A stretch of 64,000 bases of DNA from Candidatus Peribacter sp. Its GTDB lineage: Bacteria; Patescibacteriota; Gracilibacteria; Peribacterales; Peribacteraceae. Under the pieces are notes generated by a model that had not been told where the DNA came from, made no database searches, and was given only the letters and a program-made list of their open reading frames with translations. Positions 20,475 to 30,568 of the stretch are shown here, piece after piece (within the stretch, counting starts at the first letter, position 1; each line of letters begins with the position of its first letter). The position numbers and the translations under genes are program-made. The stretch lies in the NCBI GenBank assembly GCA_018652955.1, contig JABIBA010000009.1, forward strand, positions 124,001 through 188,000, given 5' to 3'.

Positions 20475-21002
20475 ATGACCTCTGTAGCCATAGCTGAAGC
20501 ATCGGCCTCTTACGTTAAATCCCGCCCAGACGTGCGTCCAGGGTTCACTGTACGTGTTCATGAGCGTATTCAGGAGGGAGGAAAAGAGCGTGTTCAGGTA
20601 TTTGAAGGATTGGTTATTTCTACTCACAATGGAGCAACTGCTGCAGACCGGACGTTTACTGTACGCCGTATCGCTTCTGGAGTAGGTGTAGAGAAGGTTT
20701 TCCCTCTCCACAGCCCAAAGATCGATAAAATCGAGGTTAAAAAGATCGCTCGTGTTCGCCGTGCCAAGCTCTTCTTCCTTCGTGGACGTCGCGGTAAGTC
20801 AGCACGTCTATCAGAGAGATTCACTACTGCTAACGAGTTTGAAATCGCAACTCCTGTTGAGCCTGAAGTAATAGAGGATATCGTAGAGGCACCAGTAGAG
20901 GAGGCTGCAGAGCCTGCTAAAGAAGAGGCTAAAGAGGAACCAAAAGAAGAAGCTAAGGCTGAGGAGGAAGCTCCAAAAGAAGAGGACAAGAAGGAGGAAT
21001 AG
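20475..21002 (+). CDS. rplS: 50S ribosomal protein L19 with ~60-aa acidic C-terminal extension
   Basis: [62 protein letters not shown]; tail [34 protein letters not shown] type. Confidence 0.93.
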   Translation: MTSVAIAEASASYVKSRPDVRPGFTVRVHERIQEGGKERVQVFEGLVISTHNGATAADRTFTVRRIASGVGVEKVFPLHSPKIDKIEVKKIARVRRAKLFFLRGRRGKSARLSERFTTANEFEIATPVEPEVIEDIVEAPVEEAAEPAKEEAKEEPKEEAKAEEEAPKEEDKKEE

Positions 21003-21019
21003 TCGCTATACTATGCAGT

Positions 21020-21958
21020 ATGAAGTGTTTGCTGGTTGGTAATTTTGGCGTGGGAAACCTAGGAGATGAAGCTCTTAAGGATTACTTCTTACAGGAGTTT
21101 TCTACAGTAGACTGGACGGTCGTTTCTGCTGATCCTCAAGGAGAAAAGGAGGTGGCGAGGCTGCCAGGAGGTGTTCGTTCTCTTTTAAAGCTCCAGTGGT
21201 TTAAGACGCTCTTTGCTTATCGCTCATGCGATGCAATAGTCTTCGGTGGAGGTTCTTTGTTTACGGATACCGAATCTGTATTTGCCTGCATTCTCTGGTG
21301 GTTTCATGCACAGCTTGGCTTTGCATTAGGTAAAGATGTTCATCTTGCTTTTCAAGGTGTTGGCCCCTTTAAGACACGACTAGGAAACCGATTGGCGAGA
21401 GAAGTATTTACCAAAGCTCGGTCCATTTCTGTGCGCGATTCTTTCTCGTATAACAGGGTAGGGGAGTGGGGCTTGAGTCAGAAATGTGTTCAAACATTTG
21501 ATCCTGTATATTCGTTTATAGAAAGCCAAAATGTTGCAACTAGTACAAAAAAAGTATTCATAGTAATACCTCGAAAAAACTCAACTGACAAGTTTACCAA
21601 AAAGACACAGGAACTTGTTTCGTCAATGGCTCCAGAGGAAATTAGAATTATTTCTATGCAACCAGATAAGAAATCAGAAGTAGAATATTGTCAAAAGCTT
21701 GCATCTACATTTGATATTCCTTCTAGCGTACAAAAAGTAAGTACACTTAACGAACTTGTACAACAGATCAATTTAGGGAGTTTTGTCATCTCACAGAGAT
21801 ACCATGGTGCACTGGTCGCACTCGCGTTAAATACGCAGGTGACTATAATTCCTCAAAGAGATGAGGACAAGCTTTCATCTTTGTGTCAATTTGAAGGCGA
21901 CATGCACAAGTTTATTCATGCAGGTGAGGCTTGCCTCCGTAATGCTTTAGAAAATTGA
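21020..21958 (+). CDS. Polysaccharide pyruvyl transferase family protein (CsaB-like)
   Basis: N-terminal LLVGNFGVGNLGDEALKDYFL, FGGGSLFTDTES, late motif SQRYHGALVALAL. Confidence 0.85.
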   Translation: MKCLLVGNFGVGNLGDEALKDYFLQEFSTVDWTVVSADPQGEKEVARLPGGVRSLLKLQWFKTLFAYRSCDAIVFGGGSLFTDTESVFACILWWFHAQLGFALGKDVHLAFQGVGPFKTRLGNRLAREVFTKARSISVRDSFSYNRVGEWGLSQKCVQTFDPVYSFIESQNVATSTKKVFIVIPRKNSTDKFTKKTQELVSSMAPEEIRIISMQPDKKSEVEYCQKLASTFDIPSSVQKVSTLNELVQQINLGSFVISQRYHGALVALALNTQVTIIPQRDEDKLSSLCQFEGDMHKFIHAGEACLRNALEN

Positions 21959-21983
21959 ACGCGAGCGTTATAAATGGTATAAT
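21955..21983 (+). promoter_or_regulatory. Candidate promoter TTGAAC-N17-TATAAT
   Basis: TTGAAC 21955-21960, 17-nt spacer, TATAAT 21978-21983, ATG at 21995. Confidence 0.65.
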
Positions 21984-21994
21984 CAGACTACAAT

Positions 21995-22402
21995 ATGACA
22001 ACAGACATTTATTTATCAGAGGCAGAGCAAAACACCTTTAATAGTTTTTCAGATTCTTTAAAAGAAGGATGGAATATTATTAGTGAGTCACTTACCTGCT
22101 ACGAGTCTGAGCGCCAAATTGTTATGCGACACAGGATGGCAGATTTTACTGCGTTCCCACAGGTTGCTGCGATGCTCGATAGAATTGTAGAAGGAGAGCC
22201 GCTCGAACATTTTTCTCTCAGCACTATTCCAGACGAAGTTCAAAAAGAAATTTACTTTACGATGGGAGCTAGAGGTGTGAATGCATTTATTCAGACATTG
22301 CTTCCAGCTATTAAAACTGATGATGACGTTGTTGCTCTTGCAACACTAAGTGCTGCAAGGCATAAGCTTCTCGAAATAAATTCCTCTGCTACCCATTCAT
22401 AG
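21995..22402 (+). CDS. Hypothetical protein
   Basis: 135-aa ORF with its own promoter; first gene of a three-gene block. Confidence 0.75.
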   Translation: MTTDIYLSEAEQNTFNSFSDSLKEGWNIISESLTCYESERQIVMRHRMADFTAFPQVAAMLDRIVEGEPLEHFSLSTIPDEVQKEIYFTMGARGVNAFIQTLLPAIKTDDDVVALATLSAARHKLLEINSSATHS

Positions 22403-22404
22403 TA

Positions 22405-23052
22405 ATGACTCAAGATAATATAGAAGCACCGGAGTTTGAATCGCCAAGAGTAGCGAAGGATTACCATAACCTAACAGAGGAACTAAGAGAAAAGGGTATG
22501 GATGTTTTGAGTGCGAAAGAAGGTTCAGTAGATCAAAGAAAAGATGCTATTAAGTACTTAAAAGAAACGTACAACTTAAATGGAGAAGCAGAACGCATTA
22601 TCTCTGACCTTGAGTTATTTCATCAGGAGGCAGAGGCGAAAAAAGAGTGGAGCACGTGGGATTACATTAAGTACCCATTTGCAAAGACATGGGAAGTAAT
22701 GAAGGCTCACCCGTATCTTTCTACAGCAGCAATTATTGCTACCGCAGGAGCAGGTGCCTATTACACAGGAATGCTTACTCCAGTTATTGTCGCTACGAAG
22801 GAATGGTTAGTCTCACTTGGACTTGGAGGTGCTACTGAAGCAATTACAGAAACAGTAGAAGCAGGTGCAGAACTTACGAAAGATACTATTTCTGCTGCAA
22901 AAGATGGAGCCGGAGCATTAATGGATAAAGTTCCTGTTCCAGAGGTAATGCCAGATATTCCACCAGTCGTTCCACCAGCGCCTGTTCCAAATGTCGTTCC
23001 TAGTCTTGAAGAGGCAGATGCAATCCTTAAGGCTCTAGAGCAAAGTGGATAG
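22405..23052 (+). CDS. Hypothetical protein with TM region and Pro-rich tail
   Basis: 215-aa ORF; hydrophobic STAAIIATAGAGAYYTGMLTPVIVAT, tail PDIPPVVPPAPVPNVVPS. Confidence 0.75.
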   Translation: MTQDNIEAPEFESPRVAKDYHNLTEELREKGMDVLSAKEGSVDQRKDAIKYLKETYNLNGEAERIISDLELFHQEAEAKKEWSTWDYIKYPFAKTWEVMKAHPYLSTAAIIATAGAGAYYTGMLTPVIVATKEWLVSLGLGGATEAITETVEAGAELTKDTISAAKDGAGALMDKVPVPEVMPDIPPVVPPAPVPNVVPSLEEADAILKALEQSG

Positions 23053-23085
23053 AAGTAAAAAGCTAAAAAAATACACAAAAAATCA

Positions 23086-25746
23086 ATGCCACAAGAAACA
23101 CCAAAATCGGCCTCAGAAAATACAGATGCTCCAGTCTCGTATCCTTTTGTAGAGAAGTCAGAAGCAGTGCGAGAAGCACTAGGCATAGATGAAAAGGCTG
23201 ATGCGTGGAAATCGATGATGTCTCTAATTGGAGAAGATATTCCAAAACCTGAAAGTGGGGTAGTCCACAGCCAAATTGTGAATAGAGAACTCGACCGTCG
23301 TTATAGACTCATCTCTACTAAGAGAGAAGTTGTCGCAAAGGCATTCTTGGCAGTAGTGGCAAAGGTTGATGCAGACAAGCCTCTGTCAGATATTGAGAAG
23401 CGTGCAATCCTTCGACATTTTGCACAATATATCGATGCAAAAAATATGTATGAGCACATGCTCAAAGGAACAGTCCCTTCGGGGTCTGAGGTTCCGGAAT
23501 ATTTAGCTCCATACATTCTTACAAAAGAAAATGTTCAATTTGCTATAAGAGCTGCGGAAGTAATGCTTCCTATGCAGTATGACATTAAAGAATCCGCCGG
23601 AATCTCAGAATCTCCAAGAACTCTTGCTCCCCTTTCATATCCTATTATGATGGACGCTGCTAAGGCGCAGATGAGTATGAGTGTTGTATCTAGTCTGTTA
23701 GATAGTAACAATATTCCTATTGCAGATCCTGAAGAGTACAAGAAAATGCTTAAAAGCCTTGGGTACAAGGTGATTGATGATCGGAGTGTTGAGGCTGCAA
23801 AACTCTTTGTTGGTTATCTTGGAAAACATATGCCGAAGATACAGCAACATGCAGATCTTTCCCCAACTGCAAAAGGATCTGTTGGTGCACTTACCGTTCC
23901 AGAAGCTTTGGAGTGTTGCGTAAATATGCCAGGGTTAGCAGAAATTACTAGTGAGATAGCGCTAAGAGCACCAGATCTCATCCGTAATGGAATCCCCGAC
24001 CTTCGAGGATTTGCTAAAGAAATCTTTGAAAATAGTGACTCTTATCCAGAGCGTGTCGTGCAACTGGCTATGAAGCCTATTTCTGATTTGGGTGAAAAGC
24101 CTACACAGTCAGATCTGGAGGAGTATCAGAAAGATGTAAAAGCAGTTATGGGATTCTTCCTGAAGGGCAATTCAAAGTTTGAGGCAAAGCGAGCATCTGT
24201 ACAGGGTCGCGAGCGATATATTCAAACGCTTAATGCTAAGCAGAAAGATATGGTAAATGCTCTCTGCGAAAAAGTGTGTAGCGAAGAGACACTTCAGAAA
24301 CTTCTACGAGGGTCATTTATCCCTAAAGATAAGGAAGATCGCCCTTTTGATATCCAAAACAAGGCAGAGGAAAAGTTAAGAGAATTGATTATTGGGCAGC
24401 AGCTTACATTACGAGAGGCGTTTGAATTGCACTATCTGTTAAGCGCAGGAGATTCCGCAAGTGTTACTCTTGCCTATAAATCTGTCGCAATACTTGAGAG
24501 ACATGGTCACTCTGCTATTGCACGAGAGTTGCAGTTTAGTATCTTTAGATCTGTGACAGATATGGCGTTGGCCGATGCGGATGACGTAACGAAGATGCTC
24601 GACCAGTATGATCTTACCGATGCTCAACAAAAAGAACTTCGCAATGTTCGTTTGTACTTAAAAGAATCTGGTATCGATGTCATGAATCGTGTGATGTCAC
24701 AGATGTACATGTTTGTAAAATTCTATCCAGAAATTGCGTGGCCGCTTATTGCTCTTAACACAAGTGGAATTGCTGTTGGTGGAACTATTCTTCTACTTAA
24801 AGGATTACGTACAATAAATATTGCTGGATTTGAGAAGTTTGCGAATATGGGAGCAGAGGCAGCGCGTACGAAATACAATATTCCTAAAAGTGTTTCAGTT
24901 TCACGTATCGAAGCTTCTCAAAGTGAAATGAAAAACCTGCTTGGCTCATATAATCGTCTTGGCCTTCGGTTGCACATGCCATTTTCTGGAGTTAAATCTT
25001 TAAAAGATATGAAGCTACTTCTTCGCAGTGCAACTTCTGGTGAGCTAGGAGAGATTGCAACTGCAATGAAGCGAATGTATCCAAATGTAAACGACTTGGC
25101 ATCAGAGCTTGCACAGATTTCAAATAACGAAGGAGATCTTCGTAGAGCACTAGGTAAGGCAGGCTTTAGTACTACAGAAGTAAGCTCTGCAGTTACCTAT
25201 CTTGCAGAAAATGACATAAAAATTGGAGGAGGCTTTGGGCCAGAAACTCTCTCCGAAGAAGCCCAAGCTCAGAATACAGTTGATGTACTAAAAAATGACT
25301 TATCTGCTATAGATCAACGTATTGCAGATATTCGTGCAAAAATTTCTCCTTCCAAAGGAGCGCAGCGCGTTAAGTTACTTGATGCCTTGCAGACAGAGTA
25401 CGAAGCACAGATTAGGAATATACAGCAGCAAATTAACACAGATCCAAACTTGGCAGAGCCATTGAGAAACAAGCTTGAATCTGCACAGACCATGGTCACC
25501 AAAATTACAGGATCTCTATCTTCACTGAAAAAGAGGATTGCCAAAAATGTAGAGTCTCAAGCAGAAAATGGACCTGCAGACCAAGTGGCTGACCCAGATG
25601 CCAAAGGAACCAAAGCAGGTGTTTCACCAGGGACGCCTACTGATGCTTTAGCTAATAAGTCAGGAATTGATCAGGTAATTGAAACCAAGCCGAAGCCAGG
25701 AGATAGCAAGGGCGATACCAAAGGAGGAGGGAAGTTCAAGAAATAG
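23086..25746 (+). CDS. Large hypothetical protein with central TM segment and coiled-coil C-terminus
   Basis: 886-aa uninterrupted ORF; TM near IAWPLIALNTSGIAVGGTILLL. Confidence 0.8.
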   Translation: MPQETPKSASENTDAPVSYPFVEKSEAVREALGIDEKADAWKSMMSLIGEDIPKPESGVVHSQIVNRELDRRYRLISTKREVVAKAFLAVVAKVDADKPLSDIEKRAILRHFAQYIDAKNMYEHMLKGTVPSGSEVPEYLAPYILTKENVQFAIRAAEVMLPMQYDIKESAGISESPRTLAPLSYPIMMDAAKAQMSMSVVSSLLDSNNIPIADPEEYKKMLKSLGYKVIDDRSVEAAKLFVGYLGKHMPKIQQHADLSPTAKGSVGALTVPEALECCVNMPGLAEITSEIALRAPDLIRNGIPDLRGFAKEIFENSDSYPERVVQLAMKPISDLGEKPTQSDLEEYQKDVKAVMGFFLKGNSKFEAKRASVQGRERYIQTLNAKQKDMVNALCEKVCSEETLQKLLRGSFIPKDKEDRPFDIQNKAEEKLRELIIGQQLTLREAFELHYLLSAGDSASVTLAYKSVAILERHGHSAIARELQFSIFRSVTDMALADADDVTKMLDQYDLTDAQQKELRNVRLYLKESGIDVMNRVMSQMYMFVKFYPEIAWPLIALNTSGIAVGGTILLLKGLRTINIAGFEKFANMGAEAARTKYNIPKSVSVSRIEASQSEMKNLLGSYNRLGLRLHMPFSGVKSLKDMKLLLRSATSGELGEIATAMKRMYPNVNDLASELAQISNNEGDLRRALGKAGFSTTEVSSAVTYLAENDIKIGGGFGPETLSEEAQAQNTVDVLKNDLSAIDQRIADIRAKISPSKGAQRVKLLDALQTEYEAQIRNIQQQINTDPNLAEPLRNKLESAQTMVTKITGSLSSLKKRIAKNVESQAENGPADQVADPDAKGTKAGVSPGTPTDALANKSGIDQVIETKPKPGDSKGDTKGGGKFKK

Positions 25747-25793
25747 ACCTAAATCTGGCGTTTTATGGCTTATTTCAGTAGGATCTCCATTGT

Positions 25794-27611
25794 ATGGATA
25801 TCCGAAATTTCTGCATCATCGCGCATATTGACCATGGGAAATCTACCCTAGCCGATAGGATGATTGAGAAAACTGGAACCTTGCAAAAGCGTGAGATGAA
25901 AGAGCAGTTACTCGATACGATGGATCTAGAGCGTGAACGCGGAATTACCATTAAGCTCCAGCCTGTACGTATGGAGTTTAACAATACGCAATTAAATCTA
26001 ATTGATACTCCAGGGCACACGGATTTTCGTTACGAAGTAAGTAGATCTCTTGCAGCATGTGAAGGAGCCATTTTGCTCGTTGATGCTTCGCAAGGTATTC
26101 AGGCTCAGACGCTTGCGGTTTTATATATGGCAATGGAGAACGATCTTAAAATTATTCCTGTTCTCAATAAAATTGATTTACCTGCTGCAGATCCAGAGCG
26201 CGTATCCGATGAGGTGGTCAAACTTCTTGGATGTGATCGTGATGATATTTTAAGGATATCTGCAAAAAACGGAGAAGGTGTTGAAGATGTGCTACAAGCA
26301 GTGATCGACAGAGTGCCAACTCCTGCTTTTCATGATAATCCTGAAGTACCGAGAGCTCTTATCTTCGATGCGATTATGGATACGTATAGAGGAGCTGTCG
26401 CTTACGTCCGTGTTATGGAAGGTTCTATAAAGAAGGGACAGAAGATTCATCTTGTAGGAACGCAAATGGATTTCGAAGCACTAGATGTTGGGTTTTTCTC
26501 ACCAGCATATATTTCTGATGACGAACTTAAAGAAGGTGAGATCGGATACATAGTCACGGGCGGAAAAGATGTAGCACACGTACGTACGGGAGATACGATC
26601 ACGAGCAAATTAGGAGTAGATGCTCTTCCTGGTTATAAAGAAGTGCAGCCAATGGTTTATGCTGGTCTCTATCCGAGTGAGGCTGATGGATATCCTCAGT
26701 TACGTGAATCTCTAGAAAAATTAACAATGAACGATGCAGCACTCTCTTCAGAACCTGAACGAAACGCAGCACTAGGAAATGGATTTCGTTGTGGATTCTT
26801 GGGACTATTACACATGGATATTATTCAAGAGCGTCTTGAGCGAGAGTTTGATTGTGATTTGATTATCACTGCTCCCAGCGTGCGCTACGAAGTGCAGCTT
26901 TCTGTTAAAAGCCCTGCGGAGATTGTTCGATCGAGTTTGATAAAAGAAGATGAGCCAGATACAGCAATTATTTCTAACCCGGCTGATTTTCCAGATCCAG
27001 CTTATATAGAAGAGGTTCGAGAGCCATGGGTAAAATTGGAAGTAGTATGCCGTAGTGAAGATATTGGTGCAGTGCTTAAGCTTGTTACCGATCGTAGAGG
27101 TGTTCATCAATCTATGGAATACTTGGATGAAGAGCGTGTAGTTATTCATTTCGAAGTTCCGTTGCAGGGTATTGTTCTCGATTTCTTCGATAAGCTCAAA
27201 TCTTCTACAGCAGGATATGCTTCTATGAGTTATGAGCCAATTGCATACAGAGCAGGGGATTTGGTGAAGTTACAGATTCTTCTATTGGGAGAGCCTGCAG
27301 ATGCTTTAAGTACCATTGTTCATAGATCTGAAAGTAACACCGTAGGATCCGTCGTCTGCAAAAAGCTGAAAGAAGTGATTCCAAAGGCTCAGTATGTTAT
27401 TCCTATTCAAGCGGCAATCGGAGCCAAAGTCGTTGCCCGTGAAACACTCTCTGCGTTTAGAAAAGATGTTACGGCAGGTTTATATGGAGGAGATATCTCT
27501 CGTAAGCAAAAGCAGCTCAAGAAGCAGAAAAAAGGAAAGAAGAGGCTCAAGCAGATGGGAAAAGTAACTCTCACGCAAGATGCGTTCCTGAGTGTACTTA
27601 AAAGAGACTAA
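25794..27611 (+). CDS. lepA: Elongation factor 4 (LepA)
   Basis: AHIDHGKSTLADRMIEKTG, DTPGHTDFRYEVSRSLAACEGAILLVDASQG, NKIDLP, C-terminal RKQKQLKKQKKGKKRLKQMGKV. Confidence 0.98.
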   Translation: MDIRNFCIIAHIDHGKSTLADRMIEKTGTLQKREMKEQLLDTMDLERERGITIKLQPVRMEFNNTQLNLIDTPGHTDFRYEVSRSLAACEGAILLVDASQGIQAQTLAVLYMAMENDLKIIPVLNKIDLPAADPERVSDEVVKLLGCDRDDILRISAKNGEGVEDVLQAVIDRVPTPAFHDNPEVPRALIFDAIMDTYRGAVAYVRVMEGSIKKGQKIHLVGTQMDFEALDVGFFSPAYISDDELKEGEIGYIVTGGKDVAHVRTGDTITSKLGVDALPGYKEVQPMVYAGLYPSEADGYPQLRESLEKLTMNDAALSSEPERNAALGNGFRCGFLGLLHMDIIQERLEREFDCDLIITAPSVRYEVQLSVKSPAEIVRSSLIKEDEPDTAIISNPADFPDPAYIEEVREPWVKLEVVCRSEDIGAVLKLVTDRRGVHQSMEYLDEERVVIHFEVPLQGIVLDFFDKLKSSTAGYASMSYEPIAYRAGDLVKLQILLLGEPADALSTIVHRSESNTVGSVVCKKLKEVIPKAQYVIPIQAAIGAKVVARETLSAFRKDVTAGLYGGDISRKQKQLKKQKKGKKRLKQMGKVTLTQDAFLSVLKRD

Positions 27612-27613
27612 TA

Positions 27614-27635
27614 CTGTTGTTCATTTTAACAACAG
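27614..27635. repeat. 22-bp inverted repeat CTGTTGTTCATTTTAACAACAG (copy 1)
   Basis: Arms CTGTTGTT/AACAACAG; between convergent lepA and 27639..28331. Confidence 0.8.
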
Positions 27636-27638
27636 ATA

Positions 27639-28331
27639 TTATTCATCTTCAGTATCTTCTTCTGCAGCTTTGAGAATAGCTTTTTTGGCTGCAGCGACAA
27701 ATGGCTCGAATACGGTTTGCAGGATACTCGCTGTTAGCGGCTGGAGTTTTTCGAATTCTGCAGATTTCTTTCTCGATTCAAAGAAGCGCTGTAATACAAA
27801 TGTTGTTAATTGTAATACTGACCCATCAATATTTTTATTGTCGATCATGAGTTTCGTCAGGATTTGCTCAGGATTTTGTGCGAGCACCATTTGCATTCGT
27901 GTAATCCAGTCGATCAGAGCACGGTTAGTTTCTGGATCTATTTCTCCAGTTTTGATAACGGCCATACTTTCATCAACAGTTTCGTGCGCATCTTTTTCTG
28001 TTTGCTCTTTGAGATACTCTGAGACTTCTTTTTGGCTTTCCTCATCAATAAGCGAGATGATGGAAAGGATAAAAATACTTGGACAGTCGCGAGCGACTAA
28101 CCGAGAGATGAGTGTAAAGAGATGTGAGTTTTTCGTATCGTTTAAGAACTTGAGGATTATTTGAGCGACCTTATCGTCTTTCTTTTTACTCTTTTTCTCT
28201 TCTTTCTTGGCTTGTGCCATGGCAGCACCTGCTGCTGCAAAGCGTGCCTTGGCATCTTCACTGAGTTCTTCCGAAACGCCACCTTGGCCTTCGTCTGGTA
28301 AGCCGATATCGAGTCCTCCAGTTTCTGACAT
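27639..28331 (-). CDS. Hypothetical protein
   Basis: 230-aa ORF with charged, soluble, helical composition. Confidence 0.75.
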   Translation of the reverse strand: MSETGGLDIGLPDEGQGGVSEELSEDAKARFAAAGAAMAQAKKEEKKSKKKDDKVAQIILKFLNDTKNSHLFTLISRLVARDCPSIFILSIISLIDEESQKEVSEYLKEQTEKDAHETVDESMAVIKTGEIDPETNRALIDWITRMQMVLAQNPEQILTKLMIDNKNIDGSVLQLTTFVLQRFFESRKKSAEFEKLQPLTASILQTVFEPFVAAAKKAILKAAEEDTEDE

Positions 28332-28385
28332 GGGGCTATCCTATCGCAAAAAACTCCAAACCAGAAATAATTCTATGTGAGAAGG

Positions 28386-28670
28386 TTACGCTGCTACTGG
28401 CTCGATAAACACGAATGTTTCTTTCTGACGTTTTCCGTTGAACTTTAGAAGACGCTTTTGAGAGAATCGGACGATTCCAGCGCAGTCTGCGTGGAGAGTC
28501 CAATCCTTTCCTTGGTGAACGTTTTCTCCAGCTCTAAATTGGAGTCCTTTCTGACGGATAATGATCTCGCCAGCGTTTACCTTTTGGCCACCAAAGCGCT
28601 TAACCCCACGACGTTTCGCGTTCGAGTCTCTGCCGTTACTAGTGGAGCCACCGGCTTTTTTATGTGCCAT
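28386..28670 (-). CDS. rpmA: 50S ribosomal protein L27
   Basis: [42 protein letters not shown]. Confidence 0.98.
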   Translation of the reverse strand: MAHKKAGGSTSNGRDSNAKRRGVKRFGGQKVNAGEIIIRQKGLQFRAGENVHQGKDWTLHADCAGIVRFSQKRLLKFNGKRQKETFVFIEPVAA

Positions 28671-28724
28671 ATCGGGAGTATTTTAAGGATTCTTGCAGTA
28701 TATGCAAGGAATACTGAGAAAAAT

Positions 28725-28803
<79 letters not shown>

Positions 28804-28843
28804 GCGCAAGCATTTAAGCAGTATTGCCCTTTCTACGCAAATA

Positions 28844-29290
28844 TTAAAGCCCCATCTTTATCTCTTCAATCTTTTCTCTATGGAACAAATAGAGCTTCCA
28901 ATGCTCTAAAGTGGGCATTTGACGGAGAAGTTCGTAATAGGCGGCTTCTTGCTGCTCGGTAGGGGCAATTTGCGGTTTATTGAGAATAAGAGGGTTATCT
29001 GGCGTTGTTGTGATGATCAGGGTTTTTTCTCCAGGGCGTACAAGATTGAGGTTTTCCTTGGCGTATTTATCCTTATATTGAGCACTCCTAAAGTGCTCTA
29101 GATCCTGATATCCCTGGTCTATTTGCATGCGTAATATCTTATTTTGCTTAGATATTCCCTCAAGGGTTTGCTCAAATAGTAGGTTTCTGTAAAAGGATAG
29201 TGCCAGTCCAAATGCCATAAATCCCACTACAGAAAGCCCAATGACGATCGTCAATTGTTTGGAAAGTGGTTCGAGATGTTGGTAGGACAT
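28844..29290 (-). CDS. Septum formation initiator (FtsB/DivIC)-like protein
   Basis: Single N-terminal TM followed by coiled coil LLFEQTLEGISKQNKILRMQIDQGYQDLEHFRS; E..LNLVRPGEK motif. Confidence 0.75.
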   Translation of the reverse strand: MSYQHLEPLSKQLTIVIGLSVVGFMAFGLALSFYRNLLFEQTLEGISKQNKILRMQIDQGYQDLEHFRSAQYKDKYAKENLNLVRPGEKTLIITTTPDNPLILNKPQIAPTEQQEAAYYELLRQMPTLEHWKLYLFHREKIEEIKMGL

Positions 29291-29320
29291 TGCCGCAATA
29301 GTAGAGTATTCTGGTGCTCT

Positions 29321-30568
29321 ATGAAAATCTACTGCTCAGGTATCGGTGGCATTGGGCTCTCTGCGTACGCAGCCCTTCAGAATGTGAGTGGTCATACAGT
29401 GCTTGGAAGCGACAAGAATTCTTCTGCGCTTACAGCAGATTTACAGTCACAAGGTATCGAGGTATTTGAAAATCAAGATGGTTCACATGTTCCAAGTGAT
29501 GCAGATTTGTTTGTGTACTCAGAAGCTATCCCCGAGAGTGCTCCTGAACGCGTAAAAGCCGAGGAGCTTGGAGTAACACAGCTCAGTTATTTTGCGGCCC
29601 TTGGAGAGCTTAGCAAAGATCACACCGTAGTTGCGGTATGTGGAACGCATGGAAAGTCCACAACAACTTCTATGGCAGCGCAAGTTCTTATCGATGCAGG
29701 GAAAGACCCGACAGTTATTGTTGGAACAAAAGTTCCACAGCTTGATGGAAGGAATTGGCGAAAAGGGGACTCGGAAATCTTCTTACTTGAAGCATGCGAG
29801 TATCGAGGATCGTTCCTCAATCTTCACCCGGATATTATTTTAATGACGAATGTCGATGGAGATCACTTTGATGCGTTCGACAGTCTAGAAGATTATCAGA
29901 ATGCTTATGGGGAATTTATCGATCGACTTCCAGAAGATGGAGTGGTTATTACGCATATGAATGATTCTGATTGTAAGCGCGTTGCAGGTTCTAATACGAT
30001 TGATGCAGATCAATTGTCACTCCCAGAACTTTCTGTTCCAGGGTTGCATATGCAGCAGAATGCTCAACTTGTGTCAGCACTTGCAGATCATCTTGCTATC
30101 GATGCTGCTGATTCTTTAAAGAAATTTACAGGTACGTGGCGTCGATTTGAAATCAAAGGTGATACAGACCAAGGTGTCACTGTTATTGATGATTACGCTC
30201 ATCATCCCGTAGAGATAGCGGCAACTATTGCTGCAGCACGGCAAAAGTATCCTGGTAGGCGACTTGTGTGTTTGTATCAGCCGCATACGCATGAGAGAAC
30301 TATTCGCTTTTATAACGATTTCCTCATTGCATTTGATGCAGCGGATCTTGTTGTAACGACAGATGTCTACGATGCACGTCCAGATATAGAAGATGAGACA
30401 ATTGATATAAAGCAGTTAACTCAAGATATCCATGCAGAGAGTATCTATGGAGGATCGCTTAGTGAAGCCAAAGAGAAACTCTGTTGTTCATTATTACAAC
30501 AGAATGATGTCTTGGTTGTTATGGGTGCTGGAGATGTTACGCAAGTAGCAGCTGAGCTTATTGGCTAA
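29321..30568 (+). CDS. murC: UDP-N-acetylmuramate--L-alanine ligase
   Basis: GIGGIGLSAYA, VCGTHGKSTTTSM, LEACEYRGSFL, TNVDGDHFD, VIDDYAHHPVEI; start MKIYCSGIGG at 29321. Confidence 0.95.
   Translation: MKIYCSGIGGIGLSAYAALQNVSGHTVLGSDKNSSALTADLQSQGIEVFENQDGSHVPSDADLFVYSEAIPESAPERVKAEELGVTQLSYFAALGELSKDHTVVAVCGTHGKSTTTSMAAQVLIDAGKDPTVIVGTKVPQLDGRNWRKGDSEIFLLEACEYRGSFLNLHPDIILMTNVDGDHFDAFDSLEDYQNAYGEFIDRLPEDGVVITHMNDSDCKRVAGSNTIDADQLSLPELSVPGLHMQQNAQLVSALADHLAIDAADSLKKFTGTWRRFEIKGDTDQGVTVIDDYAHHPVEIAATIAAARQKYPGRRLVCLYQPHTHERTIRFYNDFLIAFDAADLVVTTDVYDARPDIEDETIDIKQLTQDIHAESIYGGSLSEAKEKLCCSLLQQNDVLVVMGAGDVTQVAAELIG
30481..30502. repeat. 22-bp inverted repeat CTGTTGTTCATTATTACAACAG (copy 2, inside the 3' end of murC)
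   Basis: Near-identical to copies at 27614 and 40584. Confidence 0.8.
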
